A stretch of DNA of 64,000 nt from Methylotenera versatilis 301 (GTDB taxonomy: Bacteria > Pseudomonadota > Gammaproteobacteria > Burkholderiales > Methylophilaceae), in assembly GCF_000093025.1 (NCBI RefSeq), contig NC_014207.1, positions 124,001-188,000 on the forward strand. Reading direction: 5' to 3'. Below are positions 1-18,143 of the stretch, piece by piece (the first letter of the stretch is position 1; each line of letters begins with the position of its first letter). The notes under the pieces are model-generated. The model was not told the origin of the DNA, searched no databases, and was given only the letters and a program-made list of their open reading frames with translations. The position numbers and the translations under genes are program-made.

Positions 1-1229
1 TGTAAATGCGGACCTGTAGCTAAACCTGTCATACCTACAAAGCCAATTACCTCACCCTGTGCAACTTTTTCGCCTCTATGCAAGCCATCAGCAAAGCGTG
101 ATAGGTGGCCGTATACCGTACTGACGCCATTCTCATGCTTAAGAACAATCACATTGCCGTAACCGCCTTTTTGACCAACAAAATCAACAACCGCATCGCC
201 AGAGGCTTTAACACGTGTGCCTGTAGGCGCAGCTAAATCAACGCCTTGGTGCGCTTTAATGCGTTGCAAGATTGGGTGGAAACGACCAGTGCTGAAGCTA
301 GAACTGACACGTGTAAACTCTAAGGGTGAGCGTAAAAATGATTTATGCAGACTTTTGCCATCGGGTGTGTAGTATTGCATTTCACCTGTCGCATCGCGAT
401 AACCAATGGCTTGGTAAGTCTTGCCATTGTTCACAAATTCAGCGGCTAGCACATCACCTGTTTTTACCAGTTCACCTTCATCGTAGCTACCTTCGTAAAT
501 CACGTTGAAGTGGTCGCCACGACGTAAATCTGTATTAAAGTCAATTTGGCTTTCAAACATTTCAGCAACCTGTATGGCAACGTCATCAGGGATGTTGGCG
601 TCATCAGTCGCACCAAACAAAGAACTTTTGATTTTTGCTGATTTTAAAATCGGGCGAATTTCTAGCTTGTGGGTGACTTTGCTGGCGGTATAGCCAGAAG
701 GTATTTGCTCAATATTAATGAACTGATCAGTATCTAATTGATACTCTAGTGAAATTAAATTGCCATCACCATCTGTCTGCGCTTCCATATTATGGCTAGG
801 TTTTAATGCGGAAGTAATCTCGCTAGCAACGGCATCGCTACGTATAAAGTTAATCGCATCACGGTTATGAACATTTAGGCGAGACAATACATTGTTCAAC
901 GTATCATCCCGGCGTACATGATCTTTATACCAAAAATGTTGTTCAGCAACATTTGTTTGAGTATTCGCCGCACTAGGCAATGCAATCTCTTCAACCACGG
1001 TAGCCGTTGCAATAGTGCCTGTCAATGTCTGTGGTGCAATACCAAAAGCAGCGTAAATACCAAATAAAGGTAAGCAAGAAATAGCTAAAATCCAGCGCAA
1101 TTTAAGCTTGCGCTCAGCTTTATCGGCGATTTGCGCTAAAATAGCGCTTTGCTCATAAGCTGGTGTTAAATTCTGTTTAGTTGAACTATCAAATTCAACG
1201 TTGTGTTGACTAGGCTCGTTAATATCCAC
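1..1229 (-). CDS. M23 family metallopeptidase (partial, C-terminus beyond window)
   Basis: Periplasmic zinc peptidase expected to cut peptidoglycan cross-links or to activate amidases. The start is GTG at 1229, chosen because GAGG lies 7-8 nt upstream. A hydrophobic segment at about residues 45-66 (RWILAISCLPLFGIYAAFG) should anchor the protein in the inner membrane. The middle region, about residues 90-250, resembles the LysM/OapA-like part of OapA/MepM-type proteins. The M23 zinc motif is visible as HQGVD (H327, D331), and the last readable residues are the HLH of the active site (from H408), so only the final residues of the domain are lost at the left edge. It is divergent from tyrS, with 117 bp between the start codons. 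Family assignment is secure; the exact substrate (MepM-like endopeptidase or amidase activator) is not shown. Confidence 0.9.
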   Translation of the reverse strand, partial: MDINEPSQHNVEFDSSTKQNLTPAYEQSAILAQIADKAERKLKLRWILAISCLPLFGIYAAFGIAPQTLTGTIATATVVEEIALPSAANTQTNVAEQHFWYKDHVRRDDTLNNVLSRLNVHNRDAINFIRSDAVASEITSALKPSHNMEAQTDGDGNLISLEYQLDTDQFINIEQIPSGYTASKVTHKLEIRPILKSAKIKSSLFGATDDANIPDDVAIQVAEMFESQIDFNTDLRRGDHFNVIYEGSYDEGELVKTGDVLAAEFVNNGKTYQAIGYRDATGEMQYYTPDGKSLHKSFLRSPLEFTRVSSSFSTGRFHPILQRIKAHQGVDLAAPTGTRVKASGDAVVDFVGQKGGYGNVIVLKHENGVSTVYGHLSRFADGLHRGEKVAQGEVIGFVGMTGLATGPHL

Positions 1230-1346
1230 GGGCTGACCTCTAAAAGAGTTGATACGGTTTTGGATAATAACAGAAAACTCAATTAGAACAAGTAAATGAA
1301 CTGTAAATGTTAATCGCTTACAGTAAAGATTAAGGATGTAAATTAA

Positions 1347-2561
1347 GTGAATATTGACGAACTAAGTACCGATATCAAGCAGCAGCTTGCAGTCATTAAG
1401 CGTGGCGCGGATGAGCTTTTAATTGAAGCTGAGCTTATCGAGAAGTTAAAAAAAGGCCAGCCACTAAGAATTAAAGCAGGTTTTGACCCAACTGCACCTG
1501 ATCTGCATTTAGGTCATACCGTACTGATTAATAAGCTACGTCAATTTCAAGAGCTTGGTCATCAAGTCTTGTTCTTAATTGGCGACTTTACTGGCATGAT
1601 AGGCGATCCCACTGGTAAAAGTACTACGCGCCCGCCGCTCACTGCAGAACAAGTGCAGGAGAATGCCAAGTCATACACAGCTCAGGTATTTAAAATCTTG
1701 AAGCCAGAACAAACTGAAGTGGTTTTTAACTCTAAATGGCTTACTGAGTTAGGTGCAGCCGGTATGTTGAAACTTGCGGCCAGTCACACCGTGGCGCGTA
1801 TGTTGGAGCGTGATGATTTTACTAAAAGATATAAAGCTAATCAGCCAATCGCGATTCATGAATTTTTATACCCTTTACTACAAGGGTATGACTCAGTCGC
1901 ATTAAAAGCCGATGTTGAGTTGGGCGGAACAGACCAAAAATTCAATCTCTTAATGGGGCGTGAGCTACAAAAGCAAGCAGGCATGTCGCAACAATGCGTG
2001 CTCACCATGCCGCTGTTGGAGGGTTTGGATGGCGTGAATAAAATGTCCAAGTCACTCGGTAACTATATAGGTATTGCCGAAGCGCCTGAAGTCATCTTTG
2101 CAAAAATCATGTCTATATCAGATGACTTGATGTGGCGATATATAGAGTTGCTTTCGTTTGAGACAATAGAAACGATCGCGCAATGGAAGGCTCAAGTGGC
2201 TGCAGGTGAAAATCCACGCAATATTAAAGTAGGTTTCGCGCAAGAAATCGTCGCGCGCTTCCATAGCCAAGCTGATGCAGAAAAAGCCCTAGCTGATTTT
2301 CAAACGCGCGCAAAAGGTGGCATTCCTGATGATGTCCCGGAAATTAGCATTAACATAGAAGGTGAAAATATCGGCATTGCGCAACTACTCAAACTTGCAG
2401 GCTTAGTAGAAAGCACTTCGGAAGCCTATCGTGCCATCGAGCAAGGTGGAGTGAAATTGGATAGTGATAAAGTGACAGATAGAAACTTACAATTGCCAAA
2501 AGGCATGAAAATAGTAGCGCAAGTTGGTAAGCGCAAATTTGCAAATGTAACAATTGTGTAA
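1347..2561 (+). CDS. tyrS: Tyrosine--tRNA ligase
   Basis: Class I aminoacyl-tRNA synthetase that charges tRNA-Tyr in the cytoplasm. The class I signatures are present: HLGH at residues 54-57 (HIGH motif) and KMSKS at residues 232-236. A C-terminal S4-type RNA-binding domain covers about residues 340-404 ([18 protein letters not shown] and following). The length of 404 aa is normal for proteobacterial TyrRS. The start is GTG at 1347, with AAGGAT about 9 nt upstream. In many proteobacteria tyrS neighbours a cell-wall peptidase and the rRNA operon, as here. No terminator is visible after the stop codon; the first rRNA promoter -35 box begins only 17 nt downstream, so readthrough into the rRNA operon is possible. 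Confidence 0.97.
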   Translation: MNIDELSTDIKQQLAVIKRGADELLIEAELIEKLKKGQPLRIKAGFDPTAPDLHLGHTVLINKLRQFQELGHQVLFLIGDFTGMIGDPTGKSTTRPPLTAEQVQENAKSYTAQVFKILKPEQTEVVFNSKWLTELGAAGMLKLAASHTVARMLERDDFTKRYKANQPIAIHEFLYPLLQGYDSVALKADVELGGTDQKFNLLMGRELQKQAGMSQQCVLTMPLLEGLDGVNKMSKSLGNYIGIAEAPEVIFAKIMSISDDLMWRYIELLSFETIETIAQWKAQVAAGENPRNIKVGFAQEIVARFHSQADAEKALADFQTRAKGGIPDDVPEISINIEGENIGIAQLLKLAGLVESTSEAYRAIEQGGVKLDSDKVTDRNLQLPKGMKIVAQVGKRKFANVTIV

Positions 2562-2577
2562 CAACGAAGGTTTGTCC

Positions 2578-2605
2578 TTGACCATTTGGTAAACCCCTGT
2601 AGAAT
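2578..2605 (+). promoter_or_regulatory. rRNA operon 1 promoter P1
   Basis: Sigma-70 promoter with -35 TTGACC (2578-2583), a 16-bp spacer and -10 TAGAAT (2600-2605), followed by a GC-rich discriminator (GCGCACCTCG) typical of stringently controlled rRNA promoters. The -10 box lies inside the operon-scale repeat but the -35 box lies outside it, so this -35 differs from that of operon 2. Confidence 0.75.
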
Positions 2606-2711
2606 GCGCACCTCGCTGACAGAACGAACGTAGTGAGTAGGTGTTCAAAGTACTAAATATCGTGTGTCAAAATACCGTCAATAATAAATAAGAAACATTT
2701 CAAATTTATGA

Positions 2712-2739
2712 TTGACGCGGCTCAAAAGCTCTGTATAAT
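2712..2739 (+). promoter_or_regulatory. rRNA operon 1 promoter P2
   Basis: Near-consensus sigma-70 promoter: -35 TTGACG (2712-2717), 16-bp spacer, -10 TATAAT (2734-2739). The same GCGCACCTCG discriminator as at P1 follows, suggesting that the two promoters arose by local duplication or share growth-rate control. Confidence 0.8.
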
Positions 2740-2799
2740 GCGCACCTCGTTAACGCAAAGCGTTGACGAGAAGTTGAAAAGAAAACATATTTTCGACAC

Positions 2800-2811
2800 A
2801 GCTCTTTAACA
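2800..2811 (+). promoter_or_regulatory. rRNA leader boxA antitermination site, operon 1
   Basis: AGCTCTTTAACA matches the bacterial boxA consensus (TGCTCTTTAACA), the loading site for NusB/S10 in rRNA antitermination. Just downstream, 2816-2840 forms a long inverted repeat with 4664-4688 after the 16S gene, the expected RNase III processing stem. The leader 2562-3105 holds no gene. Confidence 0.75.
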
Positions 2812-3105
2812 ATTTAACAACTGATAAGTGTGGGTGCTTGTGGTTTTGGACAAGCCTACTTAGACGCAATTTACTTATTCCTGTAGACGTTAAACTCTGC
2901 TTGAATTTAACTGGATTGTTTGGTTTAAGTACGGCCTCAGAAAAACAAGTGCTTACACTTAAATTTATGACAAATATGTAACGGTTCTTAGTAATAAGAA
3001 TCACACAGACCTTGAAATGAATTTGAGTCACTTACCTTTCATTAGGTAAGTAAAGCAAAAGCGAAATAACCACCTCGCAAGAGGAAAAAGTAATAGTCAT
3101 ACATT

Positions 3106-4646
<1,541 letters not shown>

Positions 4647-4723
4647 GAGAACATCCATTGCTGCAAGCATTCACACTTATCAGTTGTTAGACCAAAGCAA
4701 CATCAAAAAAGATTTGACTATAA

Positions 4724-4800
4724 GGGTCTGTAGCTCAGTTGGTTAGAGCACCGTCTTGATAAGGCGGGGGTCGATGGTTCGAGTCCATCCAGACCCACCA
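4724..4800 (+). tRNA. tRNA-Ile (GAT), operon 1
   Basis: Cloverleaf of 77 nt with encoded CCA in the 16S-23S spacer. The acceptor stem GGGTCTG pairs with CAGACCC, the anticodon loop reads CTTGATAAG with anticodon GAT, and the T-loop GGTTCGAGTCC is standard. Confidence 0.97.
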
Positions 4801-4830
4801 GATTCCATAGTAAGCACCTGTTAGACAAAT

Positions 4831-4906
4831 GGGGGATTAGCTCAGCTGGGAGAGCACCTGCTTTGCAAGCAGGGGGTCGTCGGTTCGATCCCGACATTCT
4901 CCACCA
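4831..4906 (+). tRNA. tRNA-Ala (TGC), operon 1
   Basis: 76-nt cloverleaf with encoded CCA, 30 nt after tRNA-Ile. The anticodon loop is CTTTGCAAG with anticodon TGC. The acceptor stem pairs GGGGGAT with ATTCTCC through two G-U pairs. The Ile-Ala order is usual in proteobacterial rRNA spacers. Confidence 0.97.
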
Positions 4907-5029
4907 GTAACTGTAATAAAAACCTGACAAGAAATCACTTTGATGTTGTAGCGATAGAAAAGAAAGAAATTAGAAGTAAATGTTCTGCATGAATATTTAC
5001 TTCTAGTTTTTAACTAGACTGTTCTTTAA

Positions 5030-5041
5030 CAAAATGGAAGA
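5030..5041 (+). promoter_or_regulatory. 16S-23S spacer boxA, operon 1
   Basis: TGTTCTTTAACA is a boxA-like antitermination element in the spacer upstream of 23S. The spacer 4907-5325 otherwise holds processing-stem sequence: bases just before 23S pair with bases just after it (GGATCAAGC with GCTTGATCC). Confidence 0.65.
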
Positions 5042-5325
5042 AGTAAAGTGAGCACATATCTTTGTGATGAGGATGTGTGTTCAAAATGGGTAGTAATTGA
5101 TTGCAAAATCGAAACATTTTGCTTTGTTTAGTTCCGGTTAGATAGTGTAGTGAATGTTAGCAATAACGTTTACACACGAAATAACCTAGAAATAAATGAA
5201 ACAAACCATCTCAATCTGTACAACCTTGCAGATTGAGAGAAAGTTGCTTTAGAAACACCTGTAGCTGACGTTCTCATGCGTCACGAGATCTGAATATTTA
5301 AAAGGGTTCAGGTTTTAAAGTTATA

Positions 5326-8220
<2,895 letters not shown>

Positions 8221-8500
8221 TATAACCTTAAAACTTGAACCTGATTTGATTAAATTCAAGTCAATACAAGATTAACAGGTGTTTTTAATAGTGACTTGAT
8301 ATGTAAGACAATGTAATCAATGATTACACATTAAACTTTACTTCTTCTGTTTGTTAAAAACTGCATCAAAGCTGTCTAGAAATAGACTGAATGATGAAGT
8401 TAAGACGCTAATTCTATGAAAATAGGATTGAGCGCACAGCATTTCTGCTTGTGATAGGCAATTGGGTGAAAACTCAACAGCGCACAAGAGTTACCAGTTA

Positions 8501-8617
8501 TGCTTGGCGGCCATAGCGGTTTGGACCCACCCCTTCCCATCTCGAACAGGGCCGTGAAACGAACCAGCGCCAATGATAGTATGCTTTTTTGCATGCGAAA
8601 GTAGGTCACTGCCAAGC
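8501..8617 (+). rRNA. rrf: 5S ribosomal RNA (operon 1)
   Basis: TGCTTGGCGGCCATAGCGG through CACTGCCAAGC; the terminal helix GCTTGGC/GCCAAGC is intact. It lies in the normal place after 23S, with a 280-nt spacer that has no other gene. The hairpin ATGC-loop-GCAT at 8581-8594 has a six-T loop here, whereas the 5S in operon 2 has five Ts. Confidence 0.95.
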
Positions 8618-8652
8618 TATTTATTTAGACTACTCAACAGTAGTCACGCATC

Positions 8653-8674
8653 AGCCCTCGTAAGAGGGCTTTTT
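8653..8674 (+). terminator. Intrinsic terminator of rRNA operon 1
   Basis: Stem AGCCCTC/GAGGGCT with loop GTAA, followed directly by a T-run. It closes operon 1 about 36 nt after 5S and is repeated exactly after operon 2. Confidence 0.9.
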
Positions 8675-8745
8675 GCTGTAGTTTTATAAAAAATCTCTGA
8701 AATATTTGCGATTTATAATAAATAAAAATTGTTTCAAGATTGTGA

Positions 8746-8773
8746 TTGACAAGGCGTGAAACCCCTGTAGAAT
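8746..8773 (+). promoter_or_regulatory. rRNA operon 2 promoter P1
   Basis: -35 TTGACA (8746-8751, full consensus), 16-bp spacer, -10 TAGAAT (8768-8773). The -35 lies in the 81-bp unique linker 8678-8758 while the -10 belongs to the repeat, so operon 2 has a better -35 than the TTGACC of operon 1. Confidence 0.75.
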
Positions 8774-8879
8774 GCGCACCTCGCTGACAGAACGAACGTA
8801 GTGAGTAGGTGTTCAAAGTACTAAATATCGTGTGTCAAAATACCGTCAATAATAAATAAGAAACATTTCAAATTTATGA

Positions 8880-8907
8880 TTGACGCGGCTCAAAAGCTCT
8901 GTATAAT
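8880..8907 (+). promoter_or_regulatory. rRNA operon 2 promoter P2
   Basis: TTGACG (8880-8885), 16-bp spacer, TATAAT (8902-8907), the same as P2 of operon 1. The leader up to 9273 holds boxA at 8968-8979 and the 16S processing stem, and no gene. Confidence 0.8.
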
Positions 8908-8967
8908 GCGCACCTCGTTAACGCAAAGCGTTGACGAGAAGTTGAAAAGAAAACATATTTTCGACAC

Positions 8968-8979
8968 AGCTCTTTAACA
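8968..8979 (+). promoter_or_regulatory. rRNA leader boxA antitermination site, operon 2
   Basis: AGCTCTTTAACA, identical to the operon 1 leader boxA. Confidence 0.75.
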
Positions 8980-9273
8980 ATTTAACAACTGATAAGTGTG
9001 GGTGCTTGTGGTTTTGGACAAGCCTACTTAGACGCAATTTACTTATTCCTGTAGACGTTAAACTCTGCTTGAATTTAACTGGATTGTTTGGTTTAAGTAC
9101 GGCCTCAGAAAAACAAGTGCTTACACTTAAATTTATGACAAATATGTAACGGTTCTTAGTAATAAGAATCACACAGACCTTGAAATGAATTTGAGTCACT
9201 TACCTTTCATTAGGTAAGTAAAGCAAAAGCGAAATAACCACCTCGCAAGAGGAAAAAGTAATAGTCATACATT

Positions 9274-10814
<1,541 letters not shown>

Positions 10815-10891
10815 GAGAACATCCATTGCTGCAAGCATTCACACTTATCAGTTGTTAGACCAAAGCAACATCAAAAAAGATTTGACTATAA

Positions 10892-10968
10892 GGGTCTGTA
10901 GCTCAGTTGGTTAGAGCACCGTCTTGATAAGGCGGGGGTCGATGGTTCGAGTCCATCCAGACCCACCA
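10892..10968 (+). tRNA. tRNA-Ile (GAT), operon 2
   Basis: Same 77-nt gene as at 4724, with anticodon GAT and encoded CCA. Confidence 0.97.
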
Positions 10969-10998
10969 GATTCCATAGTAAGCACCTGTTAGACAAAT

Positions 10999-11074
10999 GG
11001 GGGATTAGCTCAGCTGGGAGAGCACCTGCTTTGCAAGCAGGGGGTCGTCGGTTCGATCCCGACATTCTCCACCA
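10999..11074 (+). tRNA. tRNA-Ala (TGC), operon 2
   Basis: Same 76-nt gene as at 4831, with anticodon TGC and encoded CCA. Confidence 0.97.
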
Positions 11075-11197
11075 GTAACTGTAATAAAAACCTGACAAGA
11101 AATCACTTTGATGTTGTAGCGATAGAAAAGAAAGAAATTAGAAGTAAATGTTCTGCATGAATATTTACTTCTAGTTTTTAACTAGACTGTTCTTTAA

Positions 11198-11209
11198 CAA
11201 AATGGAAGA
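11198..11209 (+). promoter_or_regulatory. 16S-23S spacer boxA, operon 2
   Basis: TGTTCTTTAACA, same as in the operon 1 spacer. The spacer 11075-11493 holds no further gene. Confidence 0.65.
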
Positions 11210-11493
11210 AGTAAAGTGAGCACATATCTTTGTGATGAGGATGTGTGTTCAAAATGGGTAGTAATTGATTGCAAAATCGAAACATTTTGCTTTGTTTAGT
11301 TCCGGTTAGATAGTGTAGTGAATGTTAGCAATAACGTTTACACACGAAATAACCTAGAAATAAATGAAACAAACCATCTCAATCTGTACAACCTTGCAGA
11401 TTGAGAGAAAGTTGCTTTAGAAACACCTGTAGCTGACGTTCTCATGCGTCACGAGATCTGAATATTTAAAAGGGTTCAGGTTTTAAAGTTATA

Positions 11494-14388
<2,895 letters not shown>

Positions 14389-14668
14389 TATAACCTTAAA
14401 ACTTGAACCTGATTTGATTAAATTCAAGTCAATACAAGATTAACAGGTGTTTTTAATAGTGACTTGATATGTAAGACAATGTAATCAATGATTACACATT
14501 AAACTTTACTTCTTCTGTTTGTTAAAAACTGCATCAAAGCTGTCTAGAAATAGACTGAATGATGAAGTTAAGACGCTAATTCTATGAAAATAGGATTGAG
14601 CGCACAGCATTTCTGCTTGTGATAGGCAATTGGGTGAAAACTCAACAGCGCACAAGAGTTACCAGTTA

Positions 14669-14784
14669 TGCTTGGCGGCCATAGCGGTTTGGACCCACCC
14701 CTTCCCATCTCGAACAGGGCCGTGAAACGAACCAGCGCCAATGATAGTATGCTTTTTGCATGCGAAAGTAGGTCACTGCCAAGC
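14669..14784 (+). rRNA. rrf: 5S ribosomal RNA (operon 2)
   Basis: Same as the first 5S except that the ATGC/GCAT hairpin loop has five Ts instead of six, making it one nucleotide shorter. The terminal helix is intact. Confidence 0.95.
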
Positions 14785-14819
14785 TATTTATTTAGACTAC
14801 TCAACAGTAGTCACGCATC

Positions 14820-14841
14820 AGCCCTCGTAAGAGGGCTTTTT
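14820..14841 (+). terminator. Intrinsic terminator of rRNA operon 2
   Basis: Stem AGCCCTC/GAGGGCT, loop GTAA, then a T-run; same as the terminator at 8653. Confidence 0.9.
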
Positions 14842-14914
14842 GCTTTGTGGAGCTTCAATCAATTCATCAATCTTAATTGCCGCTTCGATATTAATCTAAC
14901 CCGACTTTATTCAA

Positions 14915-14944
14915 GCAAAAATAAAGCCCTCGCAGGGAGGGCTT
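14915..14944 (-). terminator. Intrinsic terminator of the sulfate transport operon
   Basis: Read on the minus strand, the stem AAGCCCTC/GAGGGCTT (14937-14944 with 14924-14931) is followed by TTATTTTTG. It lies 25 nt past the cysA stop codon and ends the leftward sulfate operon, facing the rRNA terminator. Confidence 0.85.
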
Positions 14945-14969
14945 GGGGGATTGTGTGAGCTGGCTATAG

Positions 14970-16061
14970 TTAGTTCGGAGTCAGCTTAATATGGCTGCCA
15001 TCGTCTAAGAATACACGTACGTTTCTTGGATACACAAATACGTTCTCGCCTTGAGTGAGGTTTAATTCACGGAAGCGTTCTTGTGTTAACTCCGCTTCTA
15101 CTAACTCTGATTGATCTGCTGGTTGTAGTTCTAATCTTACCAATGGACCAATAGCATGAATGTAACTAACGGTCGCTTCAAAGCCTTGCGCACTGCCATT
15201 ACGTACTTTATGCACTTCAATGTCATGCGGACGCACATATGCAGTTGCTACGCTATTCTGTGTGCCTTCATGTGCGTCAACTTTTACTTGAATATCACCA
15301 ATTTTCGCTTCACCTAAATGCACATGGCTATTGAATTGGTTCACATTACCTAAGAATTGATATACAAATGGCGTTGCCGGATGGTTATAAACATCTTGTG
15401 GCGACCCTATTTGCTCAATATTACCTTTGTTAATCACAACAACACGGTCAGAAACCTCTAAGGCTTCGTCTTGGTCATGAGTCACGAAGATACTCGTGAT
15501 ATGAAGCTCATCATGCAGACGACGTAACCAGCGACGAAGTTCTTTACGGACTTTTGCATCTAATGCGCCGAACGGCTCATCAAGTAATAAAACCTTAGGT
15601 TCAACGGCCAAGGCACGTGCTAAAGCGATGCGTTGTCGCTGCCCACCAGACAATTGTGGAGGGTAACGATCTGACAGCCAGTCCAGCTGCACGAGTTCAA
15701 GTAACTCATGCACACGTCTTTTAATTTCAGCATCAGAGGGTCGTGTTTCTTTAGGACGCACACGTAATCCAAAAGCCACGTTCTCAAACACGGTCATGTG
15801 GCGGAACAAGGCATAATGTTGAAATACAAAGCCTACCTGACGTTCGCGTACTTGTCTCGCGGTTGCATCTTCACCATAAAAGTGAATGCTACCTGAGTCT
15901 GGCGTTTCGAGTCCCGCAATGATTCTTAACAGTGTGGTTTTACCGCAACCTGAAGGTCCGAGCAATGCGACTAGCTCACCGCTAGGCACATCCAAGCTAA
16001 TATCATTCAGGGCGCTAAAGCTTCCAAAGTTCTTTTTGATATTACGTATTTCGATACTCAT
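14970..16061 (-). CDS. cysA: Sulfate/thiosulfate ABC transporter ATP-binding protein CysA
   Basis: ATPase subunit that powers sulfate/thiosulfate import through CysT-CysW. It has Walker A GPSGCGKT at residues 35-42, the ABC signature LSGGQRQR near residue 137, Walker B VLLLDEP near 157 and the switch His in [11 protein letters not shown]. The C-terminal part (from about residue 240) is the regulatory domain typical of CysA. Length is 363 aa, close to the family norm. It is the last gene of the minus-strand operon sbp, EAL, cysT, cysW, cysA, with GGAA 8 nt before the ATG. The assignment rests on high similarity to recalled CysA proteins and on operon context. Confidence 0.95.
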   Translation of the reverse strand: MSIEIRNIKKNFGSFSALNDISLDVPSGELVALLGPSGCGKTTLLRIIAGLETPDSGSIHFYGEDATARQVRERQVGFVFQHYALFRHMTVFENVAFGLRVRPKETRPSDAEIKRRVHELLELVQLDWLSDRYPPQLSGGQRQRIALARALAVEPKVLLLDEPFGALDAKVRKELRRWLRRLHDELHITSIFVTHDQDEALEVSDRVVVINKGNIEQIGSPQDVYNHPATPFVYQFLGNVNQFNSHVHLGEAKIGDIQVKVDAHEGTQNSVATAYVRPHDIEVHKVRNGSAQGFEATVSYIHAIGPLVRLELQPADQSELVEAELTQERFRELNLTQGENVFVYPRNVRVFLDDGSHIKLTPN

Positions 16062-16108
16062 AGATTCATTCCAATTGATTCAATGTTCGTTGTTTAGGTG
16101 GTATATAT

Positions 16109-17017
16109 TTAGATACTCTCATTGTGGATAGCGTTTTGTGCCACACGCCATTCGACAAAGGTTTTGAGTATCAGTGTGACAATCGCTAGCAACGCCAATA
16201 ATGAAGCCACAGCAAAGGCTGCTGCTAATTGGTGATCCGCGTAAAGAATTTCTACATGCAGAGGCAGCGTATTGGTCATGCCAATAATGTGCCCAGACAC
16301 GGCAGAAACTGCACCAAACTCGCCCATGGCACGTGCATTAGTTAAAATTACGCCATATAGCAAGCCCCATTTGATATTCGGGAATGTGATGCGCCACAGG
16401 ATTTGCCAACCTGATGCCCCTAACACAAGCCCCGCTTCTTCTTCATCTTTGCCTTGCGCTTGCATTAAAGGTATTAACTCACGCGCAACAAACGGAAAGG
16501 TAACAAAAATGGTAGCTAGTACAATGCCTGGTATTGCAAAGATGACTTTGATGTCATGGTCGAACAGATATGAGCCAAACCAGCCTTGCATACCGAAAAT
16601 TAAGATATAGATTAAACCAGCAATCACAGGTGATACGGCGAATGGTAAGTCAATCAGTGTAATCAGTATGCTCTTACCCTTAAATTCAAACTTAGCAATT
16701 GCCCACGCCGCAGACACACCAAATACCACATTAAGCGGCACGGCAATCAGCGCTGCGATTAAGGTCAGCTTCATTGCGGACAGCGCATTAGGATCTGATA
16801 TCGCTGCAAAGTAAGTCGCAAAGCCGTGACGTAATGCCTCTGTAAATACTGCAAGCAAAGGCAATATTAGAAAAACACCTAGAAATAGCACAACAATTGA
16901 AATAAACAGACGGCGTACCAAAGCTGGCTCAGAAGTCGCCCGGCTGATAGCCACTTTGTTGTTGTAATTGCTATATTGCGATTGAGCTAAAGTATTTGTA
17001 GCTGTGTTAATTGACAT
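16109..17017 (-). CDS. cysW: Sulfate ABC transporter permease CysW
   Basis: Inner-membrane permease of the sulfate importer, 302 aa, with about six hydrophobic helices. The first is LFISIVVLFLGVFLILPLLAVFT, after a polar N-terminus of about 35 residues. The cytoplasmic EAA-type loop that docks on CysA is visible as EEEAGLVLGASGWQILWRITFP. The order cysT, cysW, cysA is standard. The gap to cysA is 47 bp. Upstream, 173 bp separate it from cysT; no gene is visible there. CysW rather than CysT is chosen from the position and from the sequence ARAMGEFGAVSAVSGHI. Confidence 0.93.
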   Translation of the reverse strand: MSINTATNTLAQSQYSNYNNKVAISRATSEPALVRRLFISIVVLFLGVFLILPLLAVFTEALRHGFATYFAAISDPNALSAMKLTLIAALIAVPLNVVFGVSAAWAIAKFEFKGKSILITLIDLPFAVSPVIAGLIYILIFGMQGWFGSYLFDHDIKVIFAIPGIVLATIFVTFPFVARELIPLMQAQGKDEEEAGLVLGASGWQILWRITFPNIKWGLLYGVILTNARAMGEFGAVSAVSGHIIGMTNTLPLHVEILYADHQLAAAFAVASLLALLAIVTLILKTFVEWRVAQNAIHNESI

Positions 17018-17190
17018 AAAGTTCTCATAAATAATGACTAATATTTAAGGGTGTTTCTGTAAATTTAAATTTCTAAGCCAAACAAGGCGCGAACTAAAAA
17101 TTATGACGCCGCATATGTTTGATATGTAAGGAGTAATTTTTTGTGAGCAACGCAGTGTGGTGATGAAAGTTAGATTTATAGAAATGCCCT

Positions 17191-18021
17191 TTAGTGTGAG
17201 GTTGTATGACGACGGTTAAGCCACCATTGCAAACCGTTAATAGCAAACAAAAGTAAAAAGGAAATAACTAACATCACTACAGCCACAGCTGTGGCCTGCG
17301 AGTACTCATGTTCATCTAATTTAATGTAGATGATAAGTGGGGTAATCTCAGAGACAAAAGGAATATTACCTGCAATGAATATGACTGAACCATATTCACC
17401 GATTGCTCGGGCAAAAGCTAATGAGAAGCCTGTGAGTAGTGCTGGCCATATCGCTGGGAATACAATCTTAGAGAAGGTCTGCCAGCGATTAGCCCCCAAG
17501 CTAGCTGCGGCCTCTTCTGTTTCAGCTTCTAAATCTTCTAATACAGGTTGCACTGTACGCACAACAAATGGCAAGCCAATAAATGTCAGTGCAACAATTA
17601 CACCAAGCGGCGTAGAAGCCACTTTGATACCATGTGGCTCTAGCCAAGCACCTATCCAGCCATGTGCTGAATACAAGGTGGCTAAAGTAATACCCGCTAC
17701 CGCAGTAGGAAGTGCAAAAGGTAAATCGACTAAAGCATCAAGGATTTTTTTACCTGGAAACTTGTAGCGCACCAATACCCAAGCGGTGAGTAGTCCAAAT
17801 ACGGCGTTAATCAATGCACCAATTAAAGATGCACCAAAGGTTAGTTTGTAAGAAGCTACTACCCTCGGTGCTGTTACTACCTCCCAAAACTCATTAAAAC
17901 TTAATTCTGTTGTTTTAATGAATGCGGCTGATAAGGGAATCAATACTATCAAGCTAAGGTACAGTATCGTGTAGCCTAGAGACAGATTAAAACCAGGGAG
18001 GATATTCTTTTTAGTGGACAT
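17191..18021 (-). CDS. cysT: Sulfate ABC transporter permease CysT (CysU)
   Basis: Second permease subunit of the sulfate importer, with six predicted membrane helices beginning LGYTILYLSLIVLIPLSAAFI. The EAA-type loop EEAAASLGANRWQTFSKIVFP and the sequence FARAIGEYGSVIFIAGN are typical of CysT. The ATG at 18021 is chosen; the frame could also begin at a TTG at 18030, three codons earlier, and neither has a strong Shine-Dalgarno. It lies 122 bp after the EAL gene and 173 bp before cysW, looser spacing than in many cys operons. It forms the channel with CysW in the inner membrane. Confidence 0.93.
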   Translation of the reverse strand: MSTKKNILPGFNLSLGYTILYLSLIVLIPLSAAFIKTTELSFNEFWEVVTAPRVVASYKLTFGASLIGALINAVFGLLTAWVLVRYKFPGKKILDALVDLPFALPTAVAGITLATLYSAHGWIGAWLEPHGIKVASTPLGVIVALTFIGLPFVVRTVQPVLEDLEAETEEAAASLGANRWQTFSKIVFPAIWPALLTGFSLAFARAIGEYGSVIFIAGNIPFVSEITPLIIYIKLDEHEYSQATAVAVVMLVISFLLLFAINGLQWWLNRRHTTSH

Positions 18022-18143
18022 ATTTTTCAATCAATTATTCATGCATATTTTCATGCACACTTTTATTTAAGTAGCCGCTAATTTAACAGGGATCTTAATA
18101 AGTTAAAAATACTGTTTACCTATAACTTTATAGCCAAAAGGCA

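Noticed and set aside
2750-3031. Open frames on the minus strand in the rRNA leader, 16S and 23S genes (also the copies about 6168 bp to the right)
   Set aside because: They overlap rRNA or its leader, and recur only because the operon is duplicated.
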